This document shows positions 8,231 to 16,926 of a DNA stretch of 64,000 bases, in pieces. The stretch lies in contig NZ_LMDU01000011.1 of the NCBI RefSeq assembly GCF_001425165.1, positions 372,058 to 436,057 on the forward strand, given 5' to 3'. Position numbers and translations under genes: made by a program. Positions within the stretch are counted from its first letter, which is position 1; each line of letters opens with the position of its first letter. The notes under the pieces were generated by a model, which was not told the DNA's origin, searched no databases, and saw only the letters and a program-made list of their open reading frames with translations. Origin of the DNA: Pelomonas sp. Root405. GTDB lineage: Bacteria; Pseudomonadota; Gammaproteobacteria; Burkholderiales; Burkholderiaceae_C.

Positions 8231-9007
8231 ATGAGTGCCTTCCACGAAGAGACCGTCCTGACCGTCCACCACTGGACCGACCGCCTGTTCAGCTTCACGA
8301 CGACGCGCGACCAGGCGCTGCGTTTTTCAAATGGCCACTTCACCATGATCGGCCTCAAGGGCGAGAACGGTAAGCCGCTGCTGCGGGCCTACAGCATCGT
8401 CAGCGCCAACTACGAGGAGCAGCTGGAGTTCCTCAGCATCAAGGTGCCGGACGGCCCGCTGACGTCGAAGCTGCAGCACATCAAGCCAGGCGACAAGATC
8501 GTCGTCGGCCGCAAGCCCACGGGCACGCTGCTGATCGACTATTTGCTGCCGGGCAAGACCCTCTACCTGCTGGGCAGCGGCACGGGCCTGGCGCCCTTCA
8601 TCAGCATCGTGCGCGACCCGGTGACCTACGAACGCTTCGAGAAGGTCGTCATCGTTCACGGCGTGCGCGAGGTGGCTGAGCTGGCCTACCACGACCACCT
8701 CACGGTGGACCTGCACCAGCACGAGTTCCTCGGCGAGTTCGCCAGTGAGCAGCTGCTGTATTACCCGACCGTCACGCGCGAACCCTACAAGAACATGGGC
8801 CGCATCACCGACCTGATCCAGACCGGCAAGCTGCAGGCCGACCTGGGCCTGCCGGCGTTGGACCCCGAGAACGACCGCATCATGCTGTGCGGCAGCCCGG
8901 CGCTGCTGAAGGACATGCAGGAGATGCTGGACATCCGCGGCTTCAAGGAAGGCAGCACGACGACGCCGGGCGACTACGTCATCGAACGAGCTTTTGTAGA
9001 AAAGTGA
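8231..9007 (+). CDS. fpr: Ferredoxin/flavodoxin--NADP reductase
   Basis: A 258-residue FAD enzyme moving electrons between NADPH and ferredoxin or flavodoxin. It shows the FAD motif RAYSIVSAN (R-x-Y-S), the NADP-binding LGSGTGLAPF and the C-terminal CGSPALLKDM segment. The ending ...DYVIERAFVEK is typical of the bacterial Fpr subclass. It lies 71 bp downstream of soxR on the same strand, a link that suits oxidative-stress control of iron-sulfur reduction. Immediately after its TGA begins repeat copy A. Confidence 0.96.
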   Translation: MSAFHEETVLTVHHWTDRLFSFTTTRDQALRFSNGHFTMIGLKGENGKPLLRAYSIVSANYEEQLEFLSIKVPDGPLTSKLQHIKPGDKIVVGRKPTGTLLIDYLLPGKTLYLLGSGTGLAPFISIVRDPVTYERFEKVVIVHGVREVAELAYHDHLTVDLHQHEFLGEFASEQLLYYPTVTREPYKNMGRITDLIQTGKLQADLGLPALDPENDRIMLCGSPALLKDMQEMLDIRGFKEGSTTTPGDYVIERAFVEK

Positions 9008-9102
9008 GCCCCTCGCCCGAGGGGACGGCGATGCTCGCGGGGCCTGCCCCGCTCGCACATCGCCAGACGGGCCGGCCTGGGGCGGCCCGGCGCTCGGCCC
9101 GC
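9008..9102 (+). repeat. Stop-anchored intergenic repeat, copy A
   Basis: Begins directly after the fpr TGA with GCCCCTCGCCC, continues CGAGGGGACGGCGATG and ends GGCGCTCGGCCCGC. It is the shortest copy: the variable segment found after GCCCCTCGCCC in the other copies is absent. The central hairpin has a GCGGGG/CCCCGC stem where copies C and E have GCGGC/GCCGC. It separates fpr from the convergent response regulator. Confidence 0.85.
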
Positions 9103-9136
9103 GACAGGCGCCAAGCCCTCCTCGCCTGCTTGGCGC

Positions 9137-9958
9137 CTACATGCCCTTGAACAAGTGCGTGTAGCTGCGGCTGACTTCGAGCTTCTCGGTCAGCCCGCGC
9201 ACACCCACCAGCTGCCGGCCGCGGAAGTCGCGGGTGATGCCGTCGATGGCACGCGCATTGACCAGCGTGGAGCGGTGAATCTGCCAGAAGACCTGCGGGT
9301 CCAGCTCGTCCACCAGCTCCTTGATGGGCTTGCGGATCAGCGCCTCGACCTTGGCGGTCTGCACGCGGGTGTACTTCTCGTCGCTGATGAAGAACAGCAC
9401 GTCCTCGACCGGGATCATCTGGATGGCCTGGCCGACCGTGGCCTGGATCCACTGCAGATAGCTCGGCTTGGCGCCGCCGCCGCTGACCTGGGCGCTCAGC
9501 TTGTGCAGCAGCTGCTGCAGCGGCACTGACGATGTCTCGACCGACTCGCTGCCTTCGCGCTGGGCCAGGCGCTTCTTGATGCGCGCGACCGTCAGCTGCA
9601 GCCGCTCGCGCTCGGCGGGCTTGAGCACATAGTCGGCCACGCCCTGCTCGAAGGCCTCGACGGCGTACTGGTCGTAGGCGGTGATGAAGACGATCTCGGG
9701 CACCAGCCAGTCGTCGTCCTCCGGCAGCTGGGCAATCTGACGGGCGGCGTCGACGCCCGTCAGGCCCGGCATGCGGATGTCGAGGAAGACCAGGTCGGGC
9801 TTGTGCTCCCGGGTCAGCTCGACGGCCTCCAGGCCGTTCTTGGCCTCGGCCACGATGTCCAGCTCGGGCCAGACCTCGGTGAGGCGGCTGCGGAGCTGTT
9901 CGCGCATCAGTCGTTCGTCGTCGGCCAGGATGGCGCGGATGGGTGCTGCTGTGTTCAT
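9137..9958 (-). CDS. LytTR-family response regulator
   Basis: A 273-residue two-component regulator with an N-terminal receiver domain (acidic DD at 13-14, phosphoacceptor D60 in FLDIRMPG, Lys in YVLKPAERE) and a C-terminal LytTR DNA-binding domain (EDVLFFISDEKYTRVQT, FWQIHRSTLVNARAI). It is the last gene of an operon with a LytS-type kinase and a small membrane protein, 19 nt after the latter, and is most likely the cognate partner of that kinase. It resembles AlgR/LytR-type regulators. The targets are unknown. Confidence 0.94.
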   Translation of the reverse strand: MNTAAPIRAILADDERLMREQLRSRLTEVWPELDIVAEAKNGLEAVELTREHKPDLVFLDIRMPGLTGVDAARQIAQLPEDDDWLVPEIVFITAYDQYAVEAFEQGVADYVLKPAERERLQLTVARIKKRLAQREGSESVETSSVPLQQLLHKLSAQVSGGGAKPSYLQWIQATVGQAIQMIPVEDVLFFISDEKYTRVQTAKVEALIRKPIKELVDELDPQVFWQIHRSTLVNARAIDGITRDFRGRQLVGVRGLTEKLEVSRSYTHLFKGM

Positions 9959-9977
9959 GCCGACGATGCTACTAGCC

Positions 9978-10379
9978 TCAGACCGACGTGGACCTCGCCG
10001 CGTTGGCGCGGCTGCGGTTGCGCAGCACGACGAAGAGCAGCAGGCCGAGCAGGATAAGCGGCGAGCTGAGCACGGCCCCCACGCCAAGCAGGCTGGCCAC
10101 GACCAGGGCGATCACGCCGCCGACGATGAGCAGCGGCAGCGCCAGGCCAAGCAGCAGCACCAGCGGCAGCACGATGACGCAGACGACGCCGGCGACAAAG
10201 AGGCCGATGGCGGCGCCCAGCCAGTCGCCGAAGTCGCTGTCACCGAGGAAGAACTCGCCATCGTCCAGCACGATGTGCATGTCCGGGCCGTGGTGGTTGA
10301 GCAGCGCAAAGCCGCCAAACATCGCCAACACCACCATCAGCGCAGTGCCGATGAACAGGATCTTGAAGAGGGTTTTCAT
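9978..10379 (-). CDS. Small membrane protein encoded between kinase and regulator
   Basis: A 133-residue protein with an N-terminal transmembrane helix (residues ~5-27), a short acidic extracytoplasmic loop (HHGPDMHIVLDDGEFFLGDS), two long hydrophobic segments (~55-105) and a basic tail (RNRSRANAARSTSV). I do not recognise a family. Its ATG overlaps the kinase stop by 4 bp, so its production is tied to the kinase. It may be a co-sensor or accessory component of the signalling system. That role is inferred from position only. Confidence 0.85.
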   Translation of the reverse strand: MKTLFKILFIGTALMVVLAMFGGFALLNHHGPDMHIVLDDGEFFLGDSDFGDWLGAAIGLFVAGVVCVIVLPLVLLLGLALPLLIVGGVIALVVASLLGVGAVLSSPLILLGLLLFVVLRNRSRANAARSTSV

Positions 10380-11842
10380 GCCGTGGCTCCTTCGTCGTTG
10401 CGGCTGCGGTAGGGCACGGTGATCGTGACGACCGTGCCGCTGGGTTGGTTCTCGGTGACGGTGACGCTGGCCTTGCTGCCGTGCAGCAGTTGCAGGCGCT
10501 CGCGGATATTGGCCAGGCCCACGCCGGTGCCGCTGGTGGCGGCGCGGCCGAAGCCCAGGCCCGTGTCGGCCACGATGACGGCCAGCTTGCCGTGCACGAT
10601 CTCGGCCTTGACCTTGAGCGTGCCGCCCTCGGCCTTGGGCTCCAGGCCGTGCTTGATGGCGTTCTCGACCAGGCCCTGGATCATCATGGGCGGGAACTCG
10701 GCGGACAGCAGGCCCTCGGGCACGTCGATCTCCGTCTGCAGGCGCTCTTCCATGCGAACCTTCAGGATCTCGAGGTAGGGGCGGATGACGGCCAGCTCAC
10801 GGCCCAGGTCACGCACGCCGCCATTGGCATTGGCCTCGCGCATGGTGGGCATGGAGGCCCGCAGCAGCGCGATCAGGTTCTTCTGCATCTGGCTGGCGCG
10901 CGGCGGGTCGGTCTCGATGAGGTGGTCGATGCTCGCCAGCGTGTTGAACAGGAAGTGCGGCTCGACCTGGGCCTGCATGGCGGCCATGCGGGCTTCGATG
11001 ACCTGGCGCTTGAGCGCCTCGCTCTCGGCGTTCTCGGCGGCCTGGGCGGCCTTGACCTCGGCCTGGATGCGGCCCTTGTACATGGCCTTGATGACGGCGG
11101 AGGCCAGCACCCAGAGGATGGCCAGGTCCATCAGCGAATCGCCGGCATGGATGATGGTGACGCGCTTGCGGCTCTGCGCCTGGCTGGCTTCCTCGGCAGC
11201 TTCCCGCAGCGCGGCCTGGGCTTCGGCGGCGGCCACCTGCGCCTCGGTGACTTCCTCCGCCTCCTGCTTGAGCTGGCTCAGCTGGTCCTTGGCCTGGTCG
11301 ATGGCAGCGCGGATGTCCTCGGGGCGGGCGCTCTTGGGAAAGTCGATGGAGATGGCGGGGGCAGCGGCGTCTTCGGCAACCTTGGGTTCGCCGTCCTCGT
11401 CAACGGCACTGGCGGCGCTGGCGGCACTGGCACCGGAGGATGCAGGGCGCACCGGCTGGATGCGCACGCCGCGCTCGTCGATCTTGACCTCGTAGTGGAC
11501 GGCACCTTTCTCGCCGTCCTTCTTGGCCGCCTTCTCGGCCGCCTGGCGCGCCTTGTCGGCGGCCTTCCTGGCGTCGGCCTCAAGCCTGGCGTGGCGGCGC
11601 GCCGCGGCGCCGTGATCGTGGTCCTCGACCTGCTCGCTGATGCGCCAGGTGAAGGGCGGCAGGTTCTTCAGCACATTGACGCCGATCAGCAGCGCCAGGG
11701 ACAGCAGCACGAAGCGCTTCCAGCTGATGCCGACCAGCCAGCCGGCGTAGATGTGGAAGTAGCGCACCACCGTGCCGGAAAAACGCTGCCAGCGCTCGAT
11801 CCAGAGCTTTTGCTGGGGGCTGGGTGTGAAGGAGGGAGTCAT
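10376..11842 (-). CDS. LytS/YehU-type sensor histidine kinase with Ala-rich coiled coil
   Basis: A 488-residue kinase. The His_kinase motif EPHFLFNTLASI places the phosphoacceptor at about H296, with the N box NAIKHGLE and glycine-rich GTGVGLANIRERL further on. One membrane segment lies near residues 35-55 (FVLLSLALLIGVNVL) and another around 245-265. Between them are long charged Ala/Lys/Glu segments likely to form coiled coils, which is unusual for this family. The ATG at 11842, preceded by GGAGGGAG-like sequence, is chosen over a longer frame. It heads the operon and is translationally coupled to the small membrane protein. Confidence 0.93.
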   Translation of the reverse strand: MTPSFTPSPQQKLWIERWQRFSGTVVRYFHIYAGWLVGISWKRFVLLSLALLIGVNVLKNLPPFTWRISEQVEDHDHGAAARRHARLEADARKAADKARQAAEKAAKKDGEKGAVHYEVKIDERGVRIQPVRPASSGASAASAASAVDEDGEPKVAEDAAAPAISIDFPKSARPEDIRAAIDQAKDQLSQLKQEAEEVTEAQVAAAEAQAALREAAEEASQAQSRKRVTIIHAGDSLMDLAILWVLASAVIKAMYKGRIQAEVKAAQAAENAESEALKRQVIEARMAAMQAQVEPHFLFNTLASIDHLIETDPPRASQMQKNLIALLRASMPTMREANANGGVRDLGRELAVIRPYLEILKVRMEERLQTEIDVPEGLLSAEFPPMMIQGLVENAIKHGLEPKAEGGTLKVKAEIVHGKLAVIVADTGLGFGRAATSGTGVGLANIRERLQLLHGSKASVTVTENQPSGTVVTITVPYRSRNDEGATA

Positions 11843-12035
11843 GGCCGTTGTGTCGTCGTTGGGGCCACTGTAAGCAGGCGCCCCGGGTGGCGTGGGGCCG
11901 GAGCGACACGCCGGCCGGCCTGGGTGACGAACTGCATGGGAGAGCGACAGGCCGGCCGCCCCGCGAGGGCGCCGCTGCGAGCGGTGCGGCAATAGTTCAC
12001 GGACCGCATGGCGGCGCCCACCGGCCGGCCAGCAA

Positions 12036-12059
12036 AAAGCCCGCCGAGGGGCGGGCTTT
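12036..12059 (-). terminator. Rho-independent terminator of the YceI gene
   Basis: A 10-bp perfect stem (AAAGCCCGCC / GGCGGGCTTT) with a 4-nt loop. On the minus strand it is followed by a T run, 21 bp past the stop of the first YceI gene. The 12060-11843 stretch towards the kinase gene holds nothing else I recognise. Confidence 0.85.
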
Positions 12060-12080
12060 GAAGGACGGGCCGGGAGCTGC

Positions 12081-12647
12081 TTACTGCTTGATCGCCTCGG
12101 CCTGGATCAGCAGGCGCACGTTGTCGGGAATGCCCGGCACGCCGTAGCTGATGCCCCACTGGCTGCGCTGGATGGTGGCCTCGAAGTCGCCGCCGCAGAC
12201 CTCGCGCTTCAGGCGCGGGTGGTCATAGCAGTTGAAGCCGGTGGCGGTCAGCGTGACGGGGTGGGTCTTGTCGCGCAGCGTCAGGTTGCCGGTCACGCTG
12301 ACGAGCTTGTCGCCGTTGAAGGTCAGCTTGTCGCCGGCGAACTTGGCGGTCGGGAACTGCTCGACGCCGAAGAAGTCGTTGCTCTTGAGGTGTCCATCGA
12401 AGGGGCCGACGCCGGTGGAGATGGACGTCATGTCCAGCGTCACCTCGAAGCGGCCGGTCTTGGCGGCCTTGTCGAAGGTGATGGAACCTTCCTTCTTGTC
12501 CCAGCGGCCACGCGAGGTGCTGGTGCCGAAGTGCTTGGCCTCCCAGGTCACGAAGGTGTGCGTGGGGTCGATCACGTAGGTGGCGCTCTGGGCCTGAGCG
12601 ACGCCCGCGGCGGCAAGCAGGGCGGTGAGCAGCAATGCGTTCTTCAT
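12081..12647 (-). CDS. Periplasmic YceI family protein (isoprenoid-binding lipocalin fold)
   Basis: A 188-residue exported protein: signal peptide ~1-20 ending in AQA, then a YceI domain (YVIDPTHTFVTWEAKHFGTS, DGHLKSNDFFGVEQFPTAKF, LTLRDKTHPVTLTATGFNC). YceI proteins bind polyprenoid or fatty-acid-like ligands in the periplasm. It is the last gene of an alkB-cytochrome b561-yceI-yceI run and ends in a clear terminator. Its two cysteines (NCYD..REVCGG) could form a disulfide. Confidence 0.93.
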   Translation of the reverse strand: MKNALLLTALLAAAGVAQAQSATYVIDPTHTFVTWEAKHFGTSTSRGRWDKKEGSITFDKAAKTGRFEVTLDMTSISTGVGPFDGHLKSNDFFGVEQFPTAKFAGDKLTFNGDKLVSVTGNLTLRDKTHPVTLTATGFNCYDHPRLKREVCGGDFEATIQRSQWGISYGVPGIPDNVRLLIQAEAIKQ

Positions 12648-12689
12648 CGATGGGTCTCCGGGGGGTGGGAAGGAAAGGGAAGGCAGAGG

Positions 12690-13223
12690 TTACAGGCCGG
12701 CGAAAGCCAGCTTGAATTTGACGGTTACATCGTTGGCGACCATGGACGTGTCGGCCCATTCGCCGTCGCCGATCTTGAAGTCCAGCCGCTTGATGGCGAC
12801 GCTGCCCGAGGCGATACCGCCGGCCACGGTGATGGGCACGGTGACGTCGCGGCTGGCGCCCTTGATGGTCAGCTTGCCGGCGACGTCGTATTTGCCGGGG
12901 CCCGTTGGCTTGATGGCGCTGGAGACAAAGGTCGCCTTGCCGTTGCGCTTGGTGTCGAACCAGGGCGCCTTGGCCAGCTCGGCGTCGAAACTGGCATCGC
13001 CCAACGACACGCTGCCCAGGTCCACCGTGAAGGCGATCTTGCCGGCCTCGGGTTTCTTGGCGTCGAAGTCCAGCGCAGCTTCGAACTTCTTGAACGTGCC
13101 ATCGACCGGCACGCCCATCTGCTTGAAGGTGAAGCTGACATCGCTCTTGGCAGGCTGCAGCGTGGCGGCATGTGCGGCCAGGGCGCTGGTGGCGATCAGC
13201 AGTGCGGAAAACAGGCGTTTCAT
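12690..13223 (-). CDS. Second YceI family protein
   Basis: A 177-residue exported protein with a signal peptide (LIATSALAAHA) and a divergent YceI domain (SDVSFTFKQMGVPVDGTFKKF, IKRLDFKIGDGEWADT). It is only distantly similar to the neighbouring YceI, so it is not a recent tandem duplicate. It lies 13 bp after the cytochrome b561 gene. The cytochrome b561 + YceI pairing recurs in proteobacteria and suggests a shared membrane redox or lipid role. Confidence 0.92.
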   Translation of the reverse strand: MKRLFSALLIATSALAAHAATLQPAKSDVSFTFKQMGVPVDGTFKKFEAALDFDAKKPEAGKIAFTVDLGSVSLGDASFDAELAKAPWFDTKRNGKATFVSSAIKPTGPGKYDVAGKLTIKGASRDVTVPITVAGGIASGSVAIKRLDFKIGDGEWADTSMVANDVTVKFKLAFAGL

Positions 13224-13236
13224 TGGGGTCCTTTCG

Positions 13237-13776
13237 TCAGGCGCGGCCCAGGCCCATGCGGGCGAGCAGGCGGTCACGGTCGATGAGATGGTGCTTGAGC
13301 GCACCGGCCACATGGGCTGCCACCAGCAGCCCCAGGCCATAGGCGGCGAACTTGTGGACGAGCTTGAAGACCTCGGCCAGCTCCTTGTCCTTCGGCACGA
13401 AGTCGGGCAGCGGCAAGACGCCGAACCAGACGATGGGGAAGCCCGCCGCCGAGCTGTAGGCCCAACCGGCCAGTGGCACGGCGAAGAAGAGCACGTAGAG
13501 CAGGCTGTGCGTCAGATGGGCGACGCGCGCCTGCCAGGCCGGCATGGGCAGGTCCGCCGGCGGGCGGTGCGTCAGGCGCCACAGCAGGCGCAGCGCCGAC
13601 AGCGTCAGGATGGTGACGCCCGCCCACTTGTGCCAGTTGTAGAGCTTGAGCCGCGTCGGCGAGAACGGCAGGCTCGTCATGTAGAGCCCCATGCCAAGAG
13701 CGCCGACAATGGCCAGCGCCAGCAGCCAGTGCAGCGCGATGGCGACGGGGGTGTAGCGGTTGGCAGGGCTCATCAT
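13237..13776 (-). CDS. Cytochrome b561
   Basis: A 179-residue integral membrane di-haem b protein with four predicted helices. Histidines likely to ligate haem appear in IALHWLLALAI, LYNWHKWAG, VAHLTHSLLYV and KLVHKFAAYGLGLLVAAHV. It probably carries electrons between the quinone pool and periplasmic acceptors. It is 59 bp downstream of alkB and 13 bp upstream of a YceI gene on the same strand. MM start: either ATG (13776 or 13773) is possible. Confidence 0.93.
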   Translation of the reverse strand: MMSPANRYTPVAIALHWLLALAIVGALGMGLYMTSLPFSPTRLKLYNWHKWAGVTILTLSALRLLWRLTHRPPADLPMPAWQARVAHLTHSLLYVLFFAVPLAGWAYSSAAGFPIVWFGVLPLPDFVPKDKELAEVFKLVHKFAAYGLGLLVAAHVAGALKHHLIDRDRLLARMGLGRA

Positions 13777-13835
13777 GGGCTCGCAGTGTGTTCCGTGCAG
13801 TCCGGCGAGCGGTTCACCGGTCTTGACGCCATTGT

Positions 13836-15011
13836 TCAGCGATTTTGAACGGCACCGTGACGGCGCTCCAGCGCGGCGCGGCGCGAGGGCTGCACATTGG
13901 CGCGCCACAGGTCACCGCCATAGTGGGCAAGCACGCGCCGGTCCATCAGACGGAACCACAGCGGCGGGCAGTAGGCGACCAGCAGCAGGCCGGCATAGCC
14001 GCTGGGCAGCTGCGGTGCCGACTCGAAATGCCGCAGTGCCTGGTAGCGCCGGGCCGGGTGGGCGTGGTGGTCGCTGTGGCGCTGCAGGTGGTACAGGAAC
14101 AGGTTGGACACGCGGTGGTTGCTGTTCCATGAGTGCTCGGGCGCGCAGCGCACCGGCCGGCCATCGGCAGCAGTGGCGCGCAGCAGGCCGTAGTGCTCGA
14201 TGTAGTTCACCACCTCCAGCAGCGAGGCGCCGTATAGGGCCTGCGCGAGCAAGAAGGGCAGCACCGCCCAGCCCAGCCACGCCACCACGCCGCCATACAG
14301 GGCCAGCGTCATCGCCCAGGCCTGCAGGCACTCGTTGCGCCAATGCCAGGCCGCCAGGCCGCGGTGCGCCAGCCGGTCCACCTCCAGCGCCCAGGCCGAG
14401 CGCAGGCCGCCGAGCAGCGTGCGTGGCAGGAAGGCCCAGTAGCCTTCGCCCAGGCGCGCGCTGGCCGGGTCTTCGAAGGTGGCCACGCGGCGATGATGAC
14501 CGCGGTTGTGCTCCACGTAAAAGTGCCCATAGGCCACCGGCGCCAGCACCAGCCGCGACAGCCAGCGCTCCCAGCGGGCGTGCTTGTGGCCCAGCTCATG
14601 GGCCGTGTTGATGGCCACGCCATTCATGCCACCCACCGTCAGCACCAGGCCGATGAAGCCCATCACGCCCAGGGGCCCGGCCGGTTCGCGCGCGGCAATC
14701 CAGGCGCCGTGCAGCGTCAGCCCGAACTGCAGCGGAATGAACAGTAGCAGCACCGCCAGATACCAGCGGTCCGCCTCCAGCGCGGGCACGGCCTCGGCCG
14801 GCGGGTTGGCGCGGTCTTCGGCCAACCACCAGTCCAGCAGGGGAATGACGGTGTAGATCGTGGCCGCCATCAGCCACAGAAACATTACTTTGCCAGTCGA
14901 CTGGTACTGCCACAGGTTCACCCAGGCCATGCCTGGCAGCAGCCCCGACAACAGCCAGCCGTAGCGCTTGCGGTCACGCCAAGGCGAAGGGAGGGCGGTG
15001 GCCTGGGACAT
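13836..15011 (-). CDS. alkB: AlkB-type alkane 1-monooxygenase
   Basis: A 391-residue membrane di-iron hydroxylase. All AlkB histidine boxes are present: HELGHK at about 138-143, EHNRGHH, the AlkB-specific NYIEHYGL and LQRHSDHHAHP. Six hydrophobic helices surround them. Known AlkB enzymes hydroxylate the terminal carbon of alkanes using rubredoxin. No rubredoxin or rubredoxin reductase gene is visible in the window; instead cytochrome b561 and YceI genes follow. The substrate may therefore not be an n-alkane. Confidence 0.93.
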   Translation of the reverse strand: MSQATALPSPWRDRKRYGWLLSGLLPGMAWVNLWQYQSTGKVMFLWLMAATIYTVIPLLDWWLAEDRANPPAEAVPALEADRWYLAVLLLFIPLQFGLTLHGAWIAAREPAGPLGVMGFIGLVLTVGGMNGVAINTAHELGHKHARWERWLSRLVLAPVAYGHFYVEHNRGHHRRVATFEDPASARLGEGYWAFLPRTLLGGLRSAWALEVDRLAHRGLAAWHWRNECLQAWAMTLALYGGVVAWLGWAVLPFLLAQALYGASLLEVVNYIEHYGLLRATAADGRPVRCAPEHSWNSNHRVSNLFLYHLQRHSDHHAHPARRYQALRHFESAPQLPSGYAGLLLVAYCPPLWFRLMDRRVLAHYGGDLWRANVQPSRRAALERRHGAVQNR

Positions 15012-15179
15012 CGGACCATGCTGCGTGAGCAGACCGTTACGGTCAAGCCGGCCTCAACCGTGGGTTTGACCCAGTTGCGTCGGATTAGGGGGCCGCCAGA
15101 CAGTCGGGCACGGCGGCGGGGCGCCCAGCCGCACGGTTTATCAAGGCGCAGTCAAACACTTCAAATCGGAGACAAGCCC

Positions 15180-16301
15180 ATGACCCAGACTCCCAGCGCG
15201 CGTCGGCGCTTCATCAAGAAAGCCGCGGTCACCACGGCCGGTGCAGGCGCTTTGGCCGCGCCCATGATCTCGAAGGCGCAGACCGTCAGCATGCGCTTCC
15301 AGTCCACCTGGCCGGCCAAGGACATCTTCCACGAGTACGCCCAGGACTTCGCCAAGAAGGTCAACGACATGGCCGGCGGCCGCCTCAAGATCGAGGTGCT
15401 GCCCTCGGGCTCGGTGGTGCCGGCGTTCCAGCTGCTCGATGCCGTCAACAAGGGCACGCTGGACGGCGGCCACGGCGTGGTGGCCTATCACTACGGCAAG
15501 AACAACGCCCTGGCGCTGTGGGGCTCGGGCCCGGCCTTCGGCATGGACCCGAACATGGTGCTGGCCTGGCACAACTACGGCGGCGGCAAGGCGCTGCTGG
15601 CCGAGGTCTACAACGCGCTGAACATCGACGTCGTGTCCTTCCTGTACGGCCCGATGCCGACGCAGCCGCTGGGCTGGTTCAAGAAGCCCATCGGCAAGCC
15701 CGAGGACCTCAAGGGGCTGAAGTTCCGCACCGTCGGCCTGGCCGTCGACGTGTTCAAGGAACTCGGCGTGGCCGTCAACCCGCTGCCGGGCGGCGAGATC
15801 GTGCCGGCCCTGGACCGCGGGCTCATCGACGCGGCCGAGTTCAACAACGCCTCGTCCGACCGCGTGCTGGGCTTTGCCGACGTGGCCAAGACCTGCATGC
15901 TGCAGAGCTTCCACCAGAGCGGCGAGCAGTTCGAGATCCTGTTCAACAAGGCCAAGTACGACGGGCTGCCGGCCGAGCTGAAGGCGGTCATCGACTACGC
16001 CGTGCAGGCGTCCAGCGCCGACATGAGCTGGAAGGCCATCGAGCGCAACAGCACCGACTACAACGAGCTGAAGAAGGCCGGCGTCAAGTTCTACAAGACG
16101 CCCGACAGCGTGCTGCGCGCGCAGATCGCCGCCTGGGACAAAGTCATCGCCGCCAAGGCGGCCGAGAACCCGCTGTTCAAGAAAGTGCTGGACAGCCAGA
16201 AGGCCTTCGCCCAGCGCGCTGGCGGCTGGCAGAACGACTACACGGTCGACTTCAAGATGGCCTGGAACCACTATTTCAGAGCCCCGGCCAAGAAGGCCTG
16301 A
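15180..16301 (+). CDS. TRAP transporter substrate-binding protein (DctP family)
   Basis: A 373-residue periplasmic binding protein. Its N-terminus, RRRFIKKAAVTTAGAGALAAP, looks like a twin-arginine signal. The mature part has the DctP fold with FRTVGLAVDVFKELGVAV and GEIVPALDRGLIDAAEFNNA, a segment typical of the alpha-keto acid/lactate (TakP-like) branch. It captures an organic acid and delivers it to DctQM for Na+-driven uptake. The ATG at 15180 is chosen to place the Tat motif near the start. A hairpin separates it from dctQ. Confidence 0.94.
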   Translation: MTQTPSARRRFIKKAAVTTAGAGALAAPMISKAQTVSMRFQSTWPAKDIFHEYAQDFAKKVNDMAGGRLKIEVLPSGSVVPAFQLLDAVNKGTLDGGHGVVAYHYGKNNALALWGSGPAFGMDPNMVLAWHNYGGGKALLAEVYNALNIDVVSFLYGPMPTQPLGWFKKPIGKPEDLKGLKFRTVGLAVDVFKELGVAVNPLPGGEIVPALDRGLIDAAEFNNASSDRVLGFADVAKTCMLQSFHQSGEQFEILFNKAKYDGLPAELKAVIDYAVQASSADMSWKAIERNSTDYNELKKAGVKFYKTPDSVLRAQIAAWDKVIAAKAAENPLFKKVLDSQKAFAQRAGGWQNDYTVDFKMAWNHYFRAPAKKA

Positions 16302-16314
16302 TCCCGGTGACACC

Positions 16315-16336
16315 AAGGGGCCTCGCGCCCCTTTTT
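16315..16336 (+). terminator. Intra-operon hairpin between dctP and dctQ
   Basis: A perfect 7-bp stem AAGGGGC / GCCCCTT with a 5-nt loop followed by T residues, 13 bp after the dctP stop and 11 bp before dctQ. It probably acts as a partial terminator or 3'-end stabiliser, so that binding protein is made in excess over the membrane subunits. Confidence 0.7.
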
Positions 16337-16347
16337 CCTGCCATGCC

Positions 16348-16926
16348 ATGAAACAACTGCTGCTTGCGGTGGACCATCTGTCCACCTGGATCGGCCAGGC
16401 CTTCGCCTGGCTGATCGTCGCCCTGACCGCGCTGATCAGCTGGGAGGTGTTCTCCCGCTACATCCTCAACGCGCCACACGACTGGAACCTCGATGCCCAA
16501 TTGATGGGCTATGGCACGCTGTTCATGATGGCGGGCGCCTACACGCTGGCCAAGAGCGGCCATGTGCGCGGCGACGTGCTCTACGGCTTCTTCCAGCCGC
16601 GCACCCAGGCCACCATCGACCTGACGCTCTACATCGTCTTCTTCCTGCCTGGGATCGTCGCGCTGACCTGGGCCGGCTGGACCTTCTTCCAGGATGCCGT
16701 GGCCATCCGCGAGTCCACCTTCAGCGCCACGCCGCTGCCGGTCTACCCGTTCAAGGCCGTCATCCCGCTGGCCGGCGGGCTGCTGCTGCTGCAGGGCTTC
16801 GTCGAGATCGTGCGCTGCCTGCAATGCCTGCAGCAGGGCTACTGGCCCAGCCGCGAGCAGGACGTCGAGGAAGTCGACGTCGACAAGCTCAAGCAGATGG
16901 TTCACGCGGAAGAGGCCCGGCCATGA
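16348..16926 (+). CDS. TRAP transporter small permease subunit (DctQ)
   Basis: A 192-residue membrane protein with four predicted helices and the DctQ signature (ALISWEVFSRYILNAPHDWN, GAYTLAKSGHVRGDVLYGF). It partners with the large permease and receives substrate from the upstream binding protein. The cytoplasmic C-terminus is acidic (REQDVEEVDVDKLKQ). Its TGA overlaps the dctM ATG (ATGA). Confidence 0.94.
   Translation: MKQLLLAVDHLSTWIGQAFAWLIVALTALISWEVFSRYILNAPHDWNLDAQLMGYGTLFMMAGAYTLAKSGHVRGDVLYGFFQPRTQATIDLTLYIVFFLPGIVALTWAGWTFFQDAVAIRESTFSATPLPVYPFKAVIPLAGGLLLLQGFVEIVRCLQCLQQGYWPSREQDVEEVDVDKLKQMVHAEEARP

Noticed and set aside
16824-16922. Longer DctM start inside dctQ
   Set aside because: The ATG in the ATGA overlap gives the usual MKIRKELWFG start; the extra residues are out-of-frame dctQ.
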